Assembly (NCBI GenBank): GCA_014155875.1
Contig: JACEFZ010027114.1
Span: 12,501 to 76,500, forward strand
Length of the DNA stretch: 64,000 nt
From: Cepaea nemoralis
Lineage: Eukaryota > Mollusca > Gastropoda > Stylommatophora > Helicidae
Direction: 5' to 3'
Under the pieces are notes generated by a model. It was not told the DNA's origin and did no database searches. It was given only the letters and a program-made list of their open reading frames with translations. The translations under genes and the position numbers were made by a program. How positions within the stretch are numbered: the stretch's first letter is position 1; every line of letters begins with the position of its first letter. This document shows, one piece after another, positions 43,755 to 55,622 of this stretch.

Positions 43755-43892
43755 CATCTTCCCCAGTTGTGCCATTGCTATCATAAAATAAAACTTGATA
43801 CTGTTTGAGTTGACCTCTCTTACTATCTTCCCCAGTTGTGCCATTGCTATCATAAAATAAAACTTGATACTGTTTGAGTTGACCTCTCTTAC
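43755..43892. repeat. 69-bp perfect tandem duplication
   Basis: The unit starting ATCTTCCCCAGTTGTGCCAT at 43756 is repeated at 43825 without a difference over its length. The 69-bp period is a multiple of three, so a repeated peptide appears on the minus strand, but no larger gene surrounds it. Confidence 0.9.
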
Positions 43893-44175
43893 TATCTTCT
43901 GCTACAATATTCTTCACATATTAAGAAATTACTCTTTCACATGCTTCGTAGCCATTAGTACATGTCTTTCACTCTCATGTTCTTTTATTCCTTATATATG
44001 TATTCTAAAATGTCCTGTTCTTCTCGCATATTCATATAACTGTTATTCTGTTCAACACCAATCTACAGAATCTAAATTAAATTACACAATGTAACTGCAT
44101 AGAAATGTAACATGTTTTTTCTTGACTTCAGTCAGACCATAATTTCCCACTTTAATCGTCACATATTACATTGCT

Positions 44176-44176
<1 letters not shown>

Positions 44177-44272
<96 letters not shown>
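44177..44272 (+). repeat. (CAT)n microsatellite
   Basis: About 31 CAT triplets; the poly-His frame is an artefact. Confidence 0.97.
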
Positions 44273-44691
44273 GTGTGCCCATGACCACCATGTGTCCCCC
44301 ATGCTTCAATATTCATTATTTCAGCTTGCGATGTAATAATACACTTGTAGATCAGCAGTGTGGATTTACTCCACCCTCCCCTACTTCTAAAGACATCAAC
44401 GTATGTGAATTCCTATGTGACTAGGGAAATCTATCTACTGATATACCCATGGCCCAAAAGGCTGCTAACCTTCAACACCTCCGAATATAACACAATATAG
44501 ACTGCCACATCTGATATTATTATTACAAAATAATGCCAACCATTGTTGTCTATGGCCAACTCTATCTAATAAATTATCTTTTGCTGCTAAATAGCAAATA
44601 AGTAGCTATCTTCTCTCTTCCCCATGACTAACGAGGTCCATAAGTTATAAATCTCCCTTTATTATGCTTCATGTGACATAACCGATGCACA

Positions 44692-44728
44692 TGAACGAAC
44701 GAACGAACGAACGAACGAACGAACGAAC
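44692..44728 (+). repeat. (GAAC)n microsatellite
   Basis: Nine GAAC units. Confidence 0.95.
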
Positions 44729-44989
44729 ACACTTTATTTTCAAAGGGTTCAGAATTAGGCACGCAGGCCCGTCTAACATTCTGCCCTTCTCGTATATTAT
44801 TTCTTTCACACATTATTCAAGGCTAACTGAGAACAGCAACAATACAAAAGATATGCAGTATAAAGGCATGGGGAAAATGCCAAAATCAATACTACACGAC
44901 TCAGTAATATTAATGAATGTTGTGGCACTTGTTGTTAGCCATGTGGAATATACTGGTCTACCAAGAGGGAACTGTATGTTATACTAGCG

Positions 44990-45300
44990 TTTTATTATTA
45001 TTATTATTATTTCTATTATTAAGGGGGGAGGTAATCCGTACTCAGATAGTGTTCGAATAATTTGCGATTATATGAATAGGGATTGGTAATGTCTTTTATT
45101 TCTTTTGGAAGATTGTTCCACAGCTGAGCTGCAGAGTACGTTAAGCTTGTTTTGTATAAGTCAGTCCTAGGCTTCTGTGACATAATGTCCCAGTTTACTC
45201 CAGCTTGCAGACGATTATAAATATCTTTTCCAGGAAAGGAGAATTTCACGTGTGGGGGACTGGCGGTTGCCTTATATGGTAATGCTTAGCGCACATATCA
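44990..45300 (-). pseudogene. CR1/L2-like LINE 3' end with (AAT)n tail
   Basis: The minus strand encodes KTSLTYSAAQLWNNLPKEIK, then SYNRKLFEHYLS, matching the SxxxxAxxLWNxLPxxIR end of CR1/L2/Rex-type LINEs. The plus-strand start is (ATT)n at 44994-45010, an AAT-type tail. Open for about 76 codons. Confidence 0.7.
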
Positions 45301-46890
45301 TTGTTCAGAACGAGGGGAGGAATGTGCCAGTAGCTCCAAATAGACTGGAATAGCTTGGTAAAACTCCCGGGCTTTCACTTGAGTCTGGAAGTCCCAACTA
45401 TGTAGACGTGATTTGTTCAGGGAGCGGGTATAGGCCCCATTGTGGGGCCATTTTTGCCTCTATGTTGCATTGGTGAGCATACATATGTTTTTTTTTTGAA
45501 TGATAAGATTTGTGTTAGTAAGTTAATACAATCTTTGTTTGATATGAGAAGTATTCTACATGTTATGTATGTATGTTGGCGGAGTCTGCTACGGCCCCGT
45601 TACTTCTGTAAGGAAGACAGCCTGAGACTTTAACGTCTATACCACTGTCCTATATTCCTATGCTTACAATTCATATCCAATTCTTATCATGCTATGATTA
45701 CGGCTTCATCTTCTTTTGAAGACTTTGATGTCTCTGTAAATGCTGTACCGTTTCTGCAGAATTCCATCTATCTTCACTTTTGGTTCAATCTCATATAGGG
45801 AAGAGCCTCTGTTTACCGGACTCTTGGTAAAGTATTCAGGTGTTACATAATGCCTTTGTTAAAGATTCAGATATTGTACGCATATATATCTTGTGTGTGT
45901 GAATCTTTACTTTATCTGTGTACAGAATATGCAGGGGAGGGATCGATATATTTTGTGTGTATGACAGCCTGGGGACACAGTTAGATAAGACACCCCGTTG
46001 CTTTTGTCGGATTTGGTGGACTCTGTATGTCAATGGCACAATCATATTTATGAGAACGGTTCGCATACCTAAATACTCATTTTTACCTGCCGTAAATCGT
46101 GCAGTGTGCTTGCCAAAATAACAAGACATTGGAGCCAATATTTCCACAACTCCAACCTCAGTCACACACCACCCACCCCTTGGTCATGTTCGATAACAGA
46201 TTGTTGTCCTCCTATATAGAGGAGTGTTTGTATGAGGGAGAATACATCTCCATTTGGTATCTGTGATGTCCTGTTCGTTGTATAGGTAGAAGAGTGAGGT
46301 TGGTAGAGTGTTCAGATTACCGCCCCACTTTCCCGCCAAATAACCCATACGTTACCGGCGCACAGGTGATACCACTTCATGATATGGGGATTGTCCTCTA
46401 CCTATATGGTCTGTTGTTGTCTCTGTGAGTCTTATGAACCTGCGTAATAAGCTAGTATATTCATAGCTTGTCATTTTGATTTGCAGACATATGAGGCGGC
46501 GTGGGACAGCTTAGCGGGATCTTGGTTGGATCTTGACTGATTTTAGCTGAGTCAACAACTATTGGCTTTAATATACCAAGTATGCGCCACTCAGTACTCC
46601 TGGCCAGCGGCGGTTTTTCCAGGAATCGGAGGCGGGGGAAGTAATCCCCTATTTTTCTTCGAGCAACAGTGAGAAACTCCGGACGGAGTTATCTCCTTTT
46701 TTGGGTTTGGCCATTCTGGTGACATCTATTGAAAAGCTTCAACTCCTCATAACTGGCGTCTGACGAGAGATGTCACTAATATTCTTCCTGTAATATCAGG
46801 GAAGGTTATAGTCTGCAACAGCTTACGGACTGGAGGTTACTCTCGATGTGAAGCAGTCATAATTAATGGAGTGAACTATGAAACCAGTAC
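45301..46890. other. unassigned sequence
   Basis: No domain or family recognised in this 1.6 kb. Small open frames lack motifs. Confidence 0.35.
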
Positions 46891-47425
46891 GGATCCTCCC
46901 GTGGTTACAATGTCCCACTGCGATATTGTGGATGCATCTTTTTCTTTGGACGAAGCATGTTACCATTTTTATTACGGGAGGCCGCCTAACGATGTTCAGC
47001 CAGCTATGACCCCACCGTATAGAGAGTTCTTCGTTCGCTGGAGACCCCAGCGACTTTGTTGAGAGTCTGTGCTTTATTCGTTCCAGAATGTTGGGGCTTC
47101 TTATTCTTCCTAGTGAATCATGGAAGTTATAGGTCTGCCAAAGTCACGGATGGGATGGTACTTTCCATATGAGAGGTCATCATAATTTGACTTAGAAATG
47201 AACCCAGCTACGGTTCCCTGGTTTGTTTAAATGTCGTACTGAGACATTTGAGATTTCGTCTTTGTCCACGATGAAGCATGCAAGTCTTACAATCTTCGGG
47301 AGATCGCCTCGAGAGGTTCAACTAGTTATGACCCATGCTCATGGAGAGTCCTTCCTTCACCAACAACCCCAGTACGTCGTTGAGAGTCCGTGCTTCAACT
47401 TTTCCTAGAATGATGGACATTAATA
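46891..47425. repeat. diverged ~320-bp tandem duplication
   Basis: Block 46894-47090 and block 47215-47420 correspond in order: GCATGTTACCATTTTTATTACGGGAGGCCG with GCATGCAAGTCTTACAATCTTCGGGAGATC, then TTCAGCCAGCTATGACCC with TTCAACTAGTTATGACCC, then GTTGAGAGTCTGTGCTT with GTTGAGAGTCCGTGCTT. Family unknown. Confidence 0.7.
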
Positions 47426-49064
47426 CCCAGGGGTGAAATCCCTATTTTATGCAGACATATTTTCCTCTCAAGACCAACGCCATATCGAGTAGTCCAGACT
47501 CAGTCACACCATCATCATTTTTATAGAAGGGGCCCGTGAGGACAGTTCCTTTTGTTGGTCAATTATGACGGTATTTTAGCAACGTCTATGAGCCGGATCC
47601 CCATTACCGTGTTCAGTATCCCAGAGAACCTTGTTTTTTCTCAGTGGCACATCGTGGTGTTTGGTCAAGTTAGGATGGGAGGAGCCCATCTATTTCAGCA
47701 GTAGAATCAGAAGAGGATTTAGGGTAGAACAATAGAAGTGTCGTCATAGAACTGTTGTTGTGGTAGAATGAAGACAGTTGTAGAGAGGCCCTGTGTGGAG
47801 TGAATCTACATTCTCTTGATTTTGAATATTGGTGTCTGCACGAACTTAGTTACAATAATGACACAATCACCAGTCAGATCTCTGATCTATGTTCTGGTTG
47901 GTTTTTCCGTGTGATAGACATCATGTAGGGATATGCCGAGTAGTGATTAAACGGCACATCGTAGGAATAGTCATCCCAAGTAGGGCGCAACCAGCCAAGG
48001 TGGATGATTGGGTTTTAGGTGCAGGGAAGAGAAGAGGAGGAGGGGAGTTTTTAGAGTATAAATTCATGCATTACTTGAGCATGTATTTGTTGTTTGATGT
48101 TTGGATAGATTGTAGTGGAGACAGAGTCTTGTACTTCCATATTACTAGATTCTGTCAATAAAATATATATGTTCGTCAGGAGAGTTGTTTCATTGTCTCA
48201 CTGACCAGAGTAACACTGTTTGTTATTGTAGAGACCTGTGCTACTATATGTTTTTCTGCAGAGAATCCAGTGGGAGGTCGACCAACACACAGTCTCAGAT
48301 ATTTTATCCAAGATAACAACTTGATAGAGATATGTGGTTAAGTGACCTATTCTCTGTTATATTCTTCAGGAGGGTGGTTTATCTTGTAGAGTGGTGGAGT
48401 CTATCCGACCATAACCCCATTCTTACTTCAATAGAGCCAAGAACTACTCTATTCCTGGAGTCTTTTTAGGAAATAAACTGTCTCGATCAACTGCCTTTAT
48501 GCGGCGAACCCCGATGGACCTAATGTTTATTACCCCTAGACACTATCTCAGTCCATTTCATATGGTATTCTCATTTATTATCCCACAGCTTCGGAATGTG
48601 TAATATGAACAGGTGGCATGCGGCCTTATAAAACACACGTTCCACTATATTGCAAGCATCCTGTTTTACATAAGGTAAAATCACAATCATAATAATTCCA
48701 CCAACAATTTCTAGCATAAATACCACTGCATTCCTGTGTTAGACGTGATACCAGGCGTCAATTATTTCAAAATAACACGTTCATCTTTTTTAATGAATCA
48801 CCTAGGTGACAATCGGCCATGTGGGTCTGCATTATTTTAGTATTTTAGAGCACTGTAGTAGTTCATCTAGGCTGTCCTGGATATCTGAGTACCTACATCT
48901 AAGCATTATATACAAGCTTTCAGTACGGTATTTCCTGTTACAACTCACATGGGTTAAGCACATGGTTATTTAGCCACTAGCGTATTATTGTCATTTGCAT
49001 ATTATGTAAAATAACATCTTATTGCATACGAATACTATAAACGCTTCATATATATTGAAATGTT
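47426..49064. other. unassigned sequence
   Basis: No gene or repeat recognised. Confidence 0.35.
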
Positions 49065-49065
49065 T

Positions 49066-49305
49066 TGCGTATCCTTTAACAGAACTTAGCTGTCAACAGC
49101 AGCATCTTTCAGCTGTCTGTTGATCTCTTGGCAAGATTACGCTCAGTAGTTTGCCATTGCTTTATGAGCGGGCGGCTCTGTTATCCCGCAAGTCACCAGC
49201 GAGTGTCGAACCGCTGCCAGCTCTCACCCGCTTACGAGACTCTGCGGGATAAACGGGATTACAGAGAAAGTGTTGTAACCCCTCGGCCAGAGAGACCAGC
49301 TCATA
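49066..49305 (-). repeat. SINE-A copy
   Basis: ATCCTTTAACAGAACTTAGC, AGCTGTCTGTTGATCTCTTG and the head at 49305 (TAACCCCTCGGCCAGAGAGA). Confidence 0.8.
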
Positions 49306-49930
49306 TATATTAATGGTCATTATTTACTCACTATTATTTAAGATTATTCATTTTTCTCATGAATCAATTACAAGAAAATATTTAATTTTGTGACAGTACG
49401 TGGCATGTCATGATTTCAGTTTTTAATACATTCATTAATTTATGACATTATAAATTTTATATCTCACGAACCACATTTCTGTTAACCTGAGTTATTTATC
49501 TCAATTGAATCAACAACACTACTGATCTGATTAGTCGATACAATCATCAGGAAAAAATTCAATCATTTATATTCACACATCACATTATAATGATTGATTG
49601 CTTATTTATGTATGTATGAGGTATTTGGTTTATATTCGGTTGTTTACATTAAACCCCAGGAATATTAAATAACGCTGAACATATTGATTAATTTCATTAG
49701 TGTTTATTTATATTTCTTATTCCTACATTGCCAAATAACTGTGTTTACCAGCATCGTGTCCACTACACAAACATTGTTTTAAACCGGTATTTTGGCACGG
49801 CCCAGGAATTCATTACAAAAATTAACTATTAAATTAACTGCTACCAATTTACGTTTCGATAAGACAGAATATTTGGTAATTTCAAGAGAAGGAATGGCAA
49901 AAACTCTGGCCACATACAAATAGATAATTA
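49306..49930. other. unassigned AT-rich sequence
   Basis: AT-rich, no recognised feature, up to the tail of RTE-1 copy d. Confidence 0.35.
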
Positions 49931-51378
49931 ATCAATCAATCATGTGCTATGCCGGAAAGCGTGGGCGGTCATGACTCGCCATTTCACTCGATCACCAGAG
50001 TCGTGTATCAGCTCTGTGTTCCTGTCTCGTTCATGCCACGTGGCCAAGCCATCCAGGTATTTTCCTCTCGGTCTTCTTCTTGGTCTGTTCCCTTCGATCT
50101 TGCCAGTTGTCAATAAGTTCTCCAATCCATTTCTTCTCATAACATGTCCAAAAAATTTTGACTGTCTTCGTCTAATTTCTCTAATCAGTCTACGATTTTC
50201 ATTTGTCTCCTATAGTACTTGGCCATTGTTTTTTTTATCTGTCCATGGTACTCTTTGCATTTTCCTCAGAAACCGCATTTCTGTATCCATCAAATGTTTT
50301 TCAGCTTGACTGCACATTGTCCAAGTTTCACATCCATACAAAAGAACAGGCTCTATGAACCCCCTCAACACTCTTTTTCTCGTTTCAATTGACATCTTTT
50401 GATTGGTCAGAATGTTTTTCATCTTGCTAAAGGCTACTTTCGCCATGGCGATTCTTGTTCTAATCTCTTCAAGGCATCTCCCATCAGATGTTATGGCTGT
50501 TCCGAGATAATTGTATCGATGTTGAAGAATATTCCGATTTACTTGTATATTACATTGTGGTACTTCGTTCTTCCTAGTGACGACCATAACCTGTGTCTTC
50601 TTACAATTTAATTCCAACCCCAACTGCTCACTGTGTACAACAACTGCGTCTACTAATTGTTGCAGATCCAGAGCATTGTCTGCAATCAATACTGTATCAT
50701 CTGCATATCTAATGCTATTGATGTTTCTTCCTCCAATGCTGATTCCATTTATATCTTCTACATTTCTGAAAATATTTTCACTGTATAGGGAAAAAATATC
50801 TGGAGACATTACACATCCCCGCCTAACACCTCTCTTAATAGGTTGATATTGCCGCACTTCATTATCAATCCTTATGGCAGCTTGTTGTTTCCAATATATG
50901 TTTTTTATAAGTATAATGTCTTTCCCATCAATTTGTAGATGTGCAAGCATATCCACCATGTTGACATGTCTAACTCTATCAAAAGCCTTTGTATAGTCAA
51001 TAAAGCAAAGATGTATATCCTTGTTTACTTCTATAGCACGTTCAATAACAGTTCGCAGCATATACACAACATTTACTGTACCCTTTCCTTCTACAAACCC
51101 ACATTGTTCTTCCCCTATTTCAGGTTGTATTTTCTTCCTCACTGTTTGCATGATAATTCGTAACAAAATCTTTGTGATGTGACTCATTATACTAATTGTT
51201 CTAAGTTGATCACATTCCAAGGTTCCTGATTTCTTTTGTATTGCAATAAATACAGAATTACATCATTCAGAAGGTACATCTCCAGTATCATATAATGTGT
51301 TCAGCAGTCTGGTGACTTGCTCTAATCCAAATTCTTCTAAAGCTTTTATCATTTCTGTTGTGATGTTATCTGCAAATT
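49931..51378 (-). pseudogene. RTE-1 LINE copy d, best preserved reverse transcriptase
   Basis: Minus strand. A 336-codon open frame (51220-50210) holds RT motif A CFIDYTKAFDRVRH (residues 72-85), motif B GVRRGCVMSPDIFSLYS (131-147) and motif C SIRYADDTVLIAD with intact YADD (172-175), then NYLGTAITSDGR, YGCETWTM and FLRKMQRVPWTDKK. The rest of the C-terminus (LLTTGKIEGNRPRRRPRGKY, ending AHAFRHST) is in another frame at 50140-49940. Upstream, 51378-51230 continues the RT N-terminus with a stop. No endonuclease. Tail on the plus strand is (AATC)n at 49929-49940. Layout and the GKIEGxRxRGRxR end are those of the RTE clade (BovB-like). Confidence 0.9.
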
Positions 51379-52030
51379 AAAATTATGACCATTAAAAGAA
51401 CGGAAACATACAAATACCTGGGTACAATCTTCAACTGCTCCAACATCATAAGGGAAGAAATACAAACTAGAATCAACTCTGGAAATAAGATATACTATGC
51501 ACTGCAACATCTACTAAAATCAAATGCGCTATCTTGTAACACCAAAATCACAATATACAAAACACTGATCAGATAAGTTGTGCTGTATGGCTCTGAAACC
51601 TGGAGTACAACGAAAGGAGAAGGAGCCTTGTTTCAAACCTTTGAGAACAAAGTTTTAAGACGCATCTTTGGACCCATTAGGGATACACAAAGTGGAGAGT
51701 GGAAAAGAAGAAGTAACAAAGACATTTATGATCTGTTTAAGTCTCCGCTAATCATTGGTATCATGAAGGCTAATAGACTACAATGGCTGGGGCATATAGA
51801 AAGAATGGAAGATAATAGGGAAACAAAACTCGCTTACACTCAGGAAATAAATGACCGTAGACCCCGAGGTAGACCAAGAAGACGGTGGAGAGATAATATA
51901 TATATACAGACCTACAAACACTTGGAATCAACGACTGGCAAGAGAAGGTCAACCAGAGAGACGAATGGAGACGGATTGTATCTGCAGCAAAGAACCTCAA
52001 TGGCTCTGAACGCTGAAGAAGAAGAGAATT
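51379..52030 (+). pseudogene. RTE-2 LINE 3' part with (GAA)n tail
   Basis: IKRTETYKYLGTIFNCSNII, then LYGSETWSTTKGEGALFQTF, NKVLRRIFGPIRDTQSGEWK, RLQWLGHIERMEDNRETKLA and RRPRGRPRRRWRDNI give the full post-RT region. One in-frame stop lies near 51574. It ends NAEEE with a (GAA)n tail. It starts exactly where the oppositely oriented RTE-1 copy d begins, so the two are head to head. Confidence 0.85.
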
Positions 52031-52182
52031 TACGTTTCACTGCAGCAAATACTGCGCCCAAAACCAGCTATCTATACAAGGAAAATCTACCCTACAACTT
52101 TCTTTCTTCCTTTGTTTTCCTGGTGTGGCCTGGTCCTTCTATTATAAACGGCCAAATGTTAATCTGAATTTGGTCTAATTTC

Positions 52183-52265
<83 letters not shown>

Positions 52266-52273
52266 ATATATAC
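52183..52273 (+). repeat. (TA)n microsatellite
   Basis: About 90 bp of TA repeat directly before the 5' end of the Helitron-like element. Confidence 0.95.
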
Positions 52274-52814
52274 CTTATATATAAAAGGCGATCTCCGTCC
52301 ATATGTCCTTTATGCGCTCGCGAAAGGCCCATCCGATTGAGATGAAATTTTCTACACGTCTTCCTTTCATTCCATCGCAGCCCACTGTCATATTTTTTTA
52401 TTGCTTACCCAATATTATTTCATTTTTCATTTTTCATTATAATTTCATATATCTCAGGGGACTTAACTCTGTAAAATGTTATTTCAAGGGGCATAACTTT
52501 TCTGTATAACTATAGTCATATTGTGGCATCGTTTTCAAAGATTTATAAACTCTTTGTCCATAGTTTATATACCGGCATATAAGTTATAATAAATAATGAT
52601 ACAATCTATAAGGCATTTTCAAAGTTTTCATAAAAATAATGCATAATGCATAACATTGTAACTCATCTTTTTGTGCTTAAAGAATAAATAAATAATAGTT
52701 ACCTTATCTCTATCAAGTTTGAAGATTTTATATTTCTTTACACTGTCGCCAACTCTAAGAAGACATGGAACAACTTCAGCCATTATTAAATCTACAGGCG
52801 TATGCGTTATATTC

Positions 52815-53037
52815 CTCCTCCTCCTCCTCTCCCCTCCTCCACCTCCTACCCTCTTCCTATTCTCCTCCCCCTCCTCCCTCTCCCTCCTCCATCCTCCTCT
52901 TCTCTCTTTCTCCTCCTCCTCCCTCCTCCTCCCTCCTCCTCCTCCCTCCTCCTCCCTCCTCCTCCCTCTTCCTCCTCCCAGCTCCTACTCCTCCTTTTTC
53001 TTCTTCTTCTGCTGCTGCTGCCGCTGCTCCATTTACC
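52815..53037 (+). repeat. (CTC/TCC)n polypyrimidine tract
   Basis: Degenerate CTC/TTC/TCC repeat. Poly-Ser/Pro/Leu frames are artefacts. Confidence 0.9.
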
Positions 53038-53148
53038 CAAGTTAATTGTTGGGAAAGATGTAAAGATCTTTCAAGTGCTCTTTCTAATGCTTTTTGTAAG
53101 TTGGTCTTCGTTTATCTAAGGTTGTTCTAACTGCAACCAATAAATGAT

Positions 53149-53234
<86 letters not shown>

Positions 53235-53322
53235 GTCGGGAACGGGAACTTATATGACTACTCATATGAATTAAATGAGATGCTCCCCATCAGGGCCTGG
53301 GCGAAGCCGGGCCGGATCAGAC

Positions 53323-53417
<95 letters not shown>

Positions 53418-53502
53418 TAGTCGGAACGGGAACTTATATGACTACTTATATGAATTAAATGAGATGCTCCACACCAGGAGCTGGGCGATGCCGGGCCGGG
53501 TC

Positions 53503-53549
<47 letters not shown>

Positions 53550-53641
53550 TAGTCGGTAACGGGAACGGGAACTTATATGACTACTTATATGAATTAAATG
53601 AGATGCTCCCCACCAAGGACTGGGCGAAGCCGGGCCGGGTC

Positions 53642-53724
<83 letters not shown>

Positions 53725-53945
53725 TAGACAGACAGATAGTCGGTAACGGGAACGGGAACTTATATGACTACTTATATGAATTAAATGAGATGCTCCCCAC
53801 CAAGGAACTGGGCGATGCCGGGCTGGGTCAGACAGACAGACAGACAGACAGACAGTCGGTAACGGGAACGGGAACTTATATGACTACTTATATGAATTAA
53901 ATGTAGATGCTCCCCACCAAGGACTGGGCGAAGCCGGGCCGGGTC
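53149..53945 (+). repeat. higher-order array: (CAGA)n plus Helitron 3' end, 5 units
   Basis: Five units start near 53235, 53421, 53551, 53739 and 53853. Each has TCGGTAACGGGAAC-type start, TTATATGACTACTTATATGA, GATGCTCCCCACCAAGGACT and GGGCGAAGCCGGGCCGGGTC, separated by (CAGA)n tracts of different length (about 6 to 27 repeats). Confidence 0.93.
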
Positions 53946-54082
53946 AGCTAGTATATATTTATATATATACACATACACACACACACACATACACACACAT
54001 ACTTTTACTGATTATTGGTTAGCACTCACATAAATAATCTGAAGAAATAGAGCTCCAAGGATAAAAACATTTTGTGCATATC

Positions 54083-54300
54083 CTTGTCAACATCAGCCTC
54101 TTTCAGCTGTTTGTTGATTTCTTGTCAAGATTACGCTCAGTAGTTTGCCACTGCTTTCTGAGTGGCCGGCTCACATGCTCCGTAAGTTACCGAATGCGAT
54201 TCGAACCACTGCTTATTCTCACCGTCGTCACGTTACTTACGAGAGGATAAGAGATTACGGAGAAAAGTCGCTAACCTCTAGGCCAGGAAGCCGGCGCTCC
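54083..54300 (-). repeat. SINE-A copy
   Basis: CTTGTCAACATCAGCCTCTT, GCTCAGTAGTTTGCCACTGC, then minus-strand B box GGTTCGAATCGCA and head at 54300. Very close to the copy at 35344. Confidence 0.8.
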
Positions 54301-54404
54301 AAAGGATAGACTAGACAAAAACAAAATTAAGTTTTGACACCAGTATTCTAATCTATGACTTAGTCATCAGAATAGCCTTTAGCTGAAAGACCAAGGATCC
54401 CTTG

Positions 54405-54740
54405 ACGCAGCTGTTGGGCATCTGTGAATGCGGACAGATTGGCAGAGTCTGCACAGTCGCATGGAATATTGGTGCATGATAAGGAAGATATGGTCAGGAT
54501 CTCTGTAAGCAAAACATATTAATCATCATAGCATAGAGAGAATGGTCCGGCAGAGAGTGACAAGGGGATCTGGTCGATACTCAGTACTCCGAGGAAAGGT
54601 CTTAGGGACACATAATCAGAGGGCAGCTGATGCCATTAAGACTGGGACTCTTTGCTGACTGTTGAAGGTGAGGACGGAGCCCGTATGGAAATGTCCCGAG
54701 TGCAATGATGTCGGTTCTTGACTCAACACTAGACGGGGTT
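54405..54740 (+). pseudogene. I-group LINE 3' end (copy 5)
   Basis: ECGQIGRVCTVAWNIGA-type and, in frame, NADRLAESAQSHGILVHDKE (last RNase H block), RVTRGSGRYSVLRGKVL, then VWKCPECNDVGS-stop. The end retains CPEC. Tail not extended. Confidence 0.75.
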
Positions 54741-54769
54741 ATTTCTAGTAGGCATATCACACAGAGAAA

Positions 54770-55550
54770 TGACAGAAGCGTTACCGAAATGATAGAAGCG
54801 TTGCCGAAATGATAGACGCGTTGCCGAAATTATCGAAATGATAGAAGCGTTGCCGAAATGATAGATGCGTTGCCGAAATTATCGAAATGATAGAAGCGTT
54901 GCCGAAATGATAGAAGCGTTGCCGAAATGATAGAAGCGTTTCCGAAATTATCGAAATGATAGAAGCGCTGCCGAAATGATAGAAGCGTTGCCGAAATGAC
55001 AGAAGCGTTTCCGAAATGACAGAAGCGTTGCCGAAATGACAGAAACATTGCCGAAATGATAGAAGCGATGCCGAAATGACAGAAGCGTTGCCGAAATGAC
55101 AGAAACATTGCCGAAATGATAGAAGCGTTGCCGAAATGATAGAAGCGTTGCCAAAATGATAGAAGCGTTGCCGAAATGACAGAAGCGTTGCCGAAATGAT
55201 AGAAGCGTTGCCGAAATGACAGAAGCGTTTCCGAAATGACAGAAACGTTGCCGAAATGACAGAAACATTGCCGAAATGATAGAAGCGTTGCCGAAATGAC
55301 AGAAGCGTTGCCGAAAAGATAGAAGCGTTGCCGAAATGACAGAAGCGTTGCCGAAATGATAGAAGCGTTGCCAAAATGATTGAAGCGTTACCGAATTGAT
55401 AGAAGCTTTGCCGAAATGATAGAAGCGTCGCCGAAATTATCGAAATGATAGAAGCTTTGCCGAAATTATCGAAATGACAGAAACATTGCCGAAATGATAG
55501 AAGCGTTTCCGAAATGATAGAAGCGTTACCGAAATGATAGAAGCGCTCGG
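54770..55550. repeat. 20-bp minisatellite with 29-bp variant units
   Basis: About 37 units of GAAATGATAGAAGCGTTGCC (20 bp), with T/C (GATAG or GACAG) and GCG/ACA variants. Some units carry an extra GAAATTATC (9 bp), giving a 29-bp form near 54829, 54874, 54945, 55434 and 55462. Open for 257 codons on the minus strand because 60 bp (three units) is a multiple of three; not a gene. Confidence 0.95.
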
Positions 55551-55622
55551 TCATAAACTTCGTTGCGCTGATAGCGGAATAGGAGGTTCAAACTCTACAT
55601 TCTCAATTGAACATAAACCTTG

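Larger units (their letters stand above)
52274..53951 (+). mobile_element. non-autonomous Helitron-like element with amplified 3' end
   Basis: The 5' part CTTATATATAAAAGGCGATC then TCCGTCC, TATGTCCTTTATGCGCTCGC and GAGATGAAATTTTCTACACG resembles animal Helitron 5' ends. The 3' end CGAAGCCGGGCCGGGTCAGC then TAG (53951) and T fits the CTRR-T terminus with the GC-rich hairpin (GGC-GAA-GCC) just before it. No Rep/helicase is present. The interior holds CTC-rich sequence (52815-53035), and the 3' terminal region is repeated five times, separated by (CAGA)n. Confidence 0.7.

Noticed and set aside
44112..44336. Poly-histidine protein
   Set aside because: Frame of a (CAT)n microsatellite.
45836..46165. 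109-codon minus-strand frame
   Set aside because: No motif, no supporting splice or promoter signals, and an overlapping open plus frame.
52719..53130. Pro/Ser/Leu-rich frames of about 100-120 codons
   Set aside because: Low-complexity CTC/TCC tract within the Helitron-like element; all three plus frames are open.
54770..55550. CRISPR-like array
   Set aside because: Units are contiguous 20-bp tandem repeats without spacers, in a eukaryotic genome.
54781..55554. 257-codon minus-strand frame with repeated NASIISATLLSFRQRF
   Set aside because: It follows from a 20-bp tandem repeat that has no stop in this frame. Other frames of the same array are open too.
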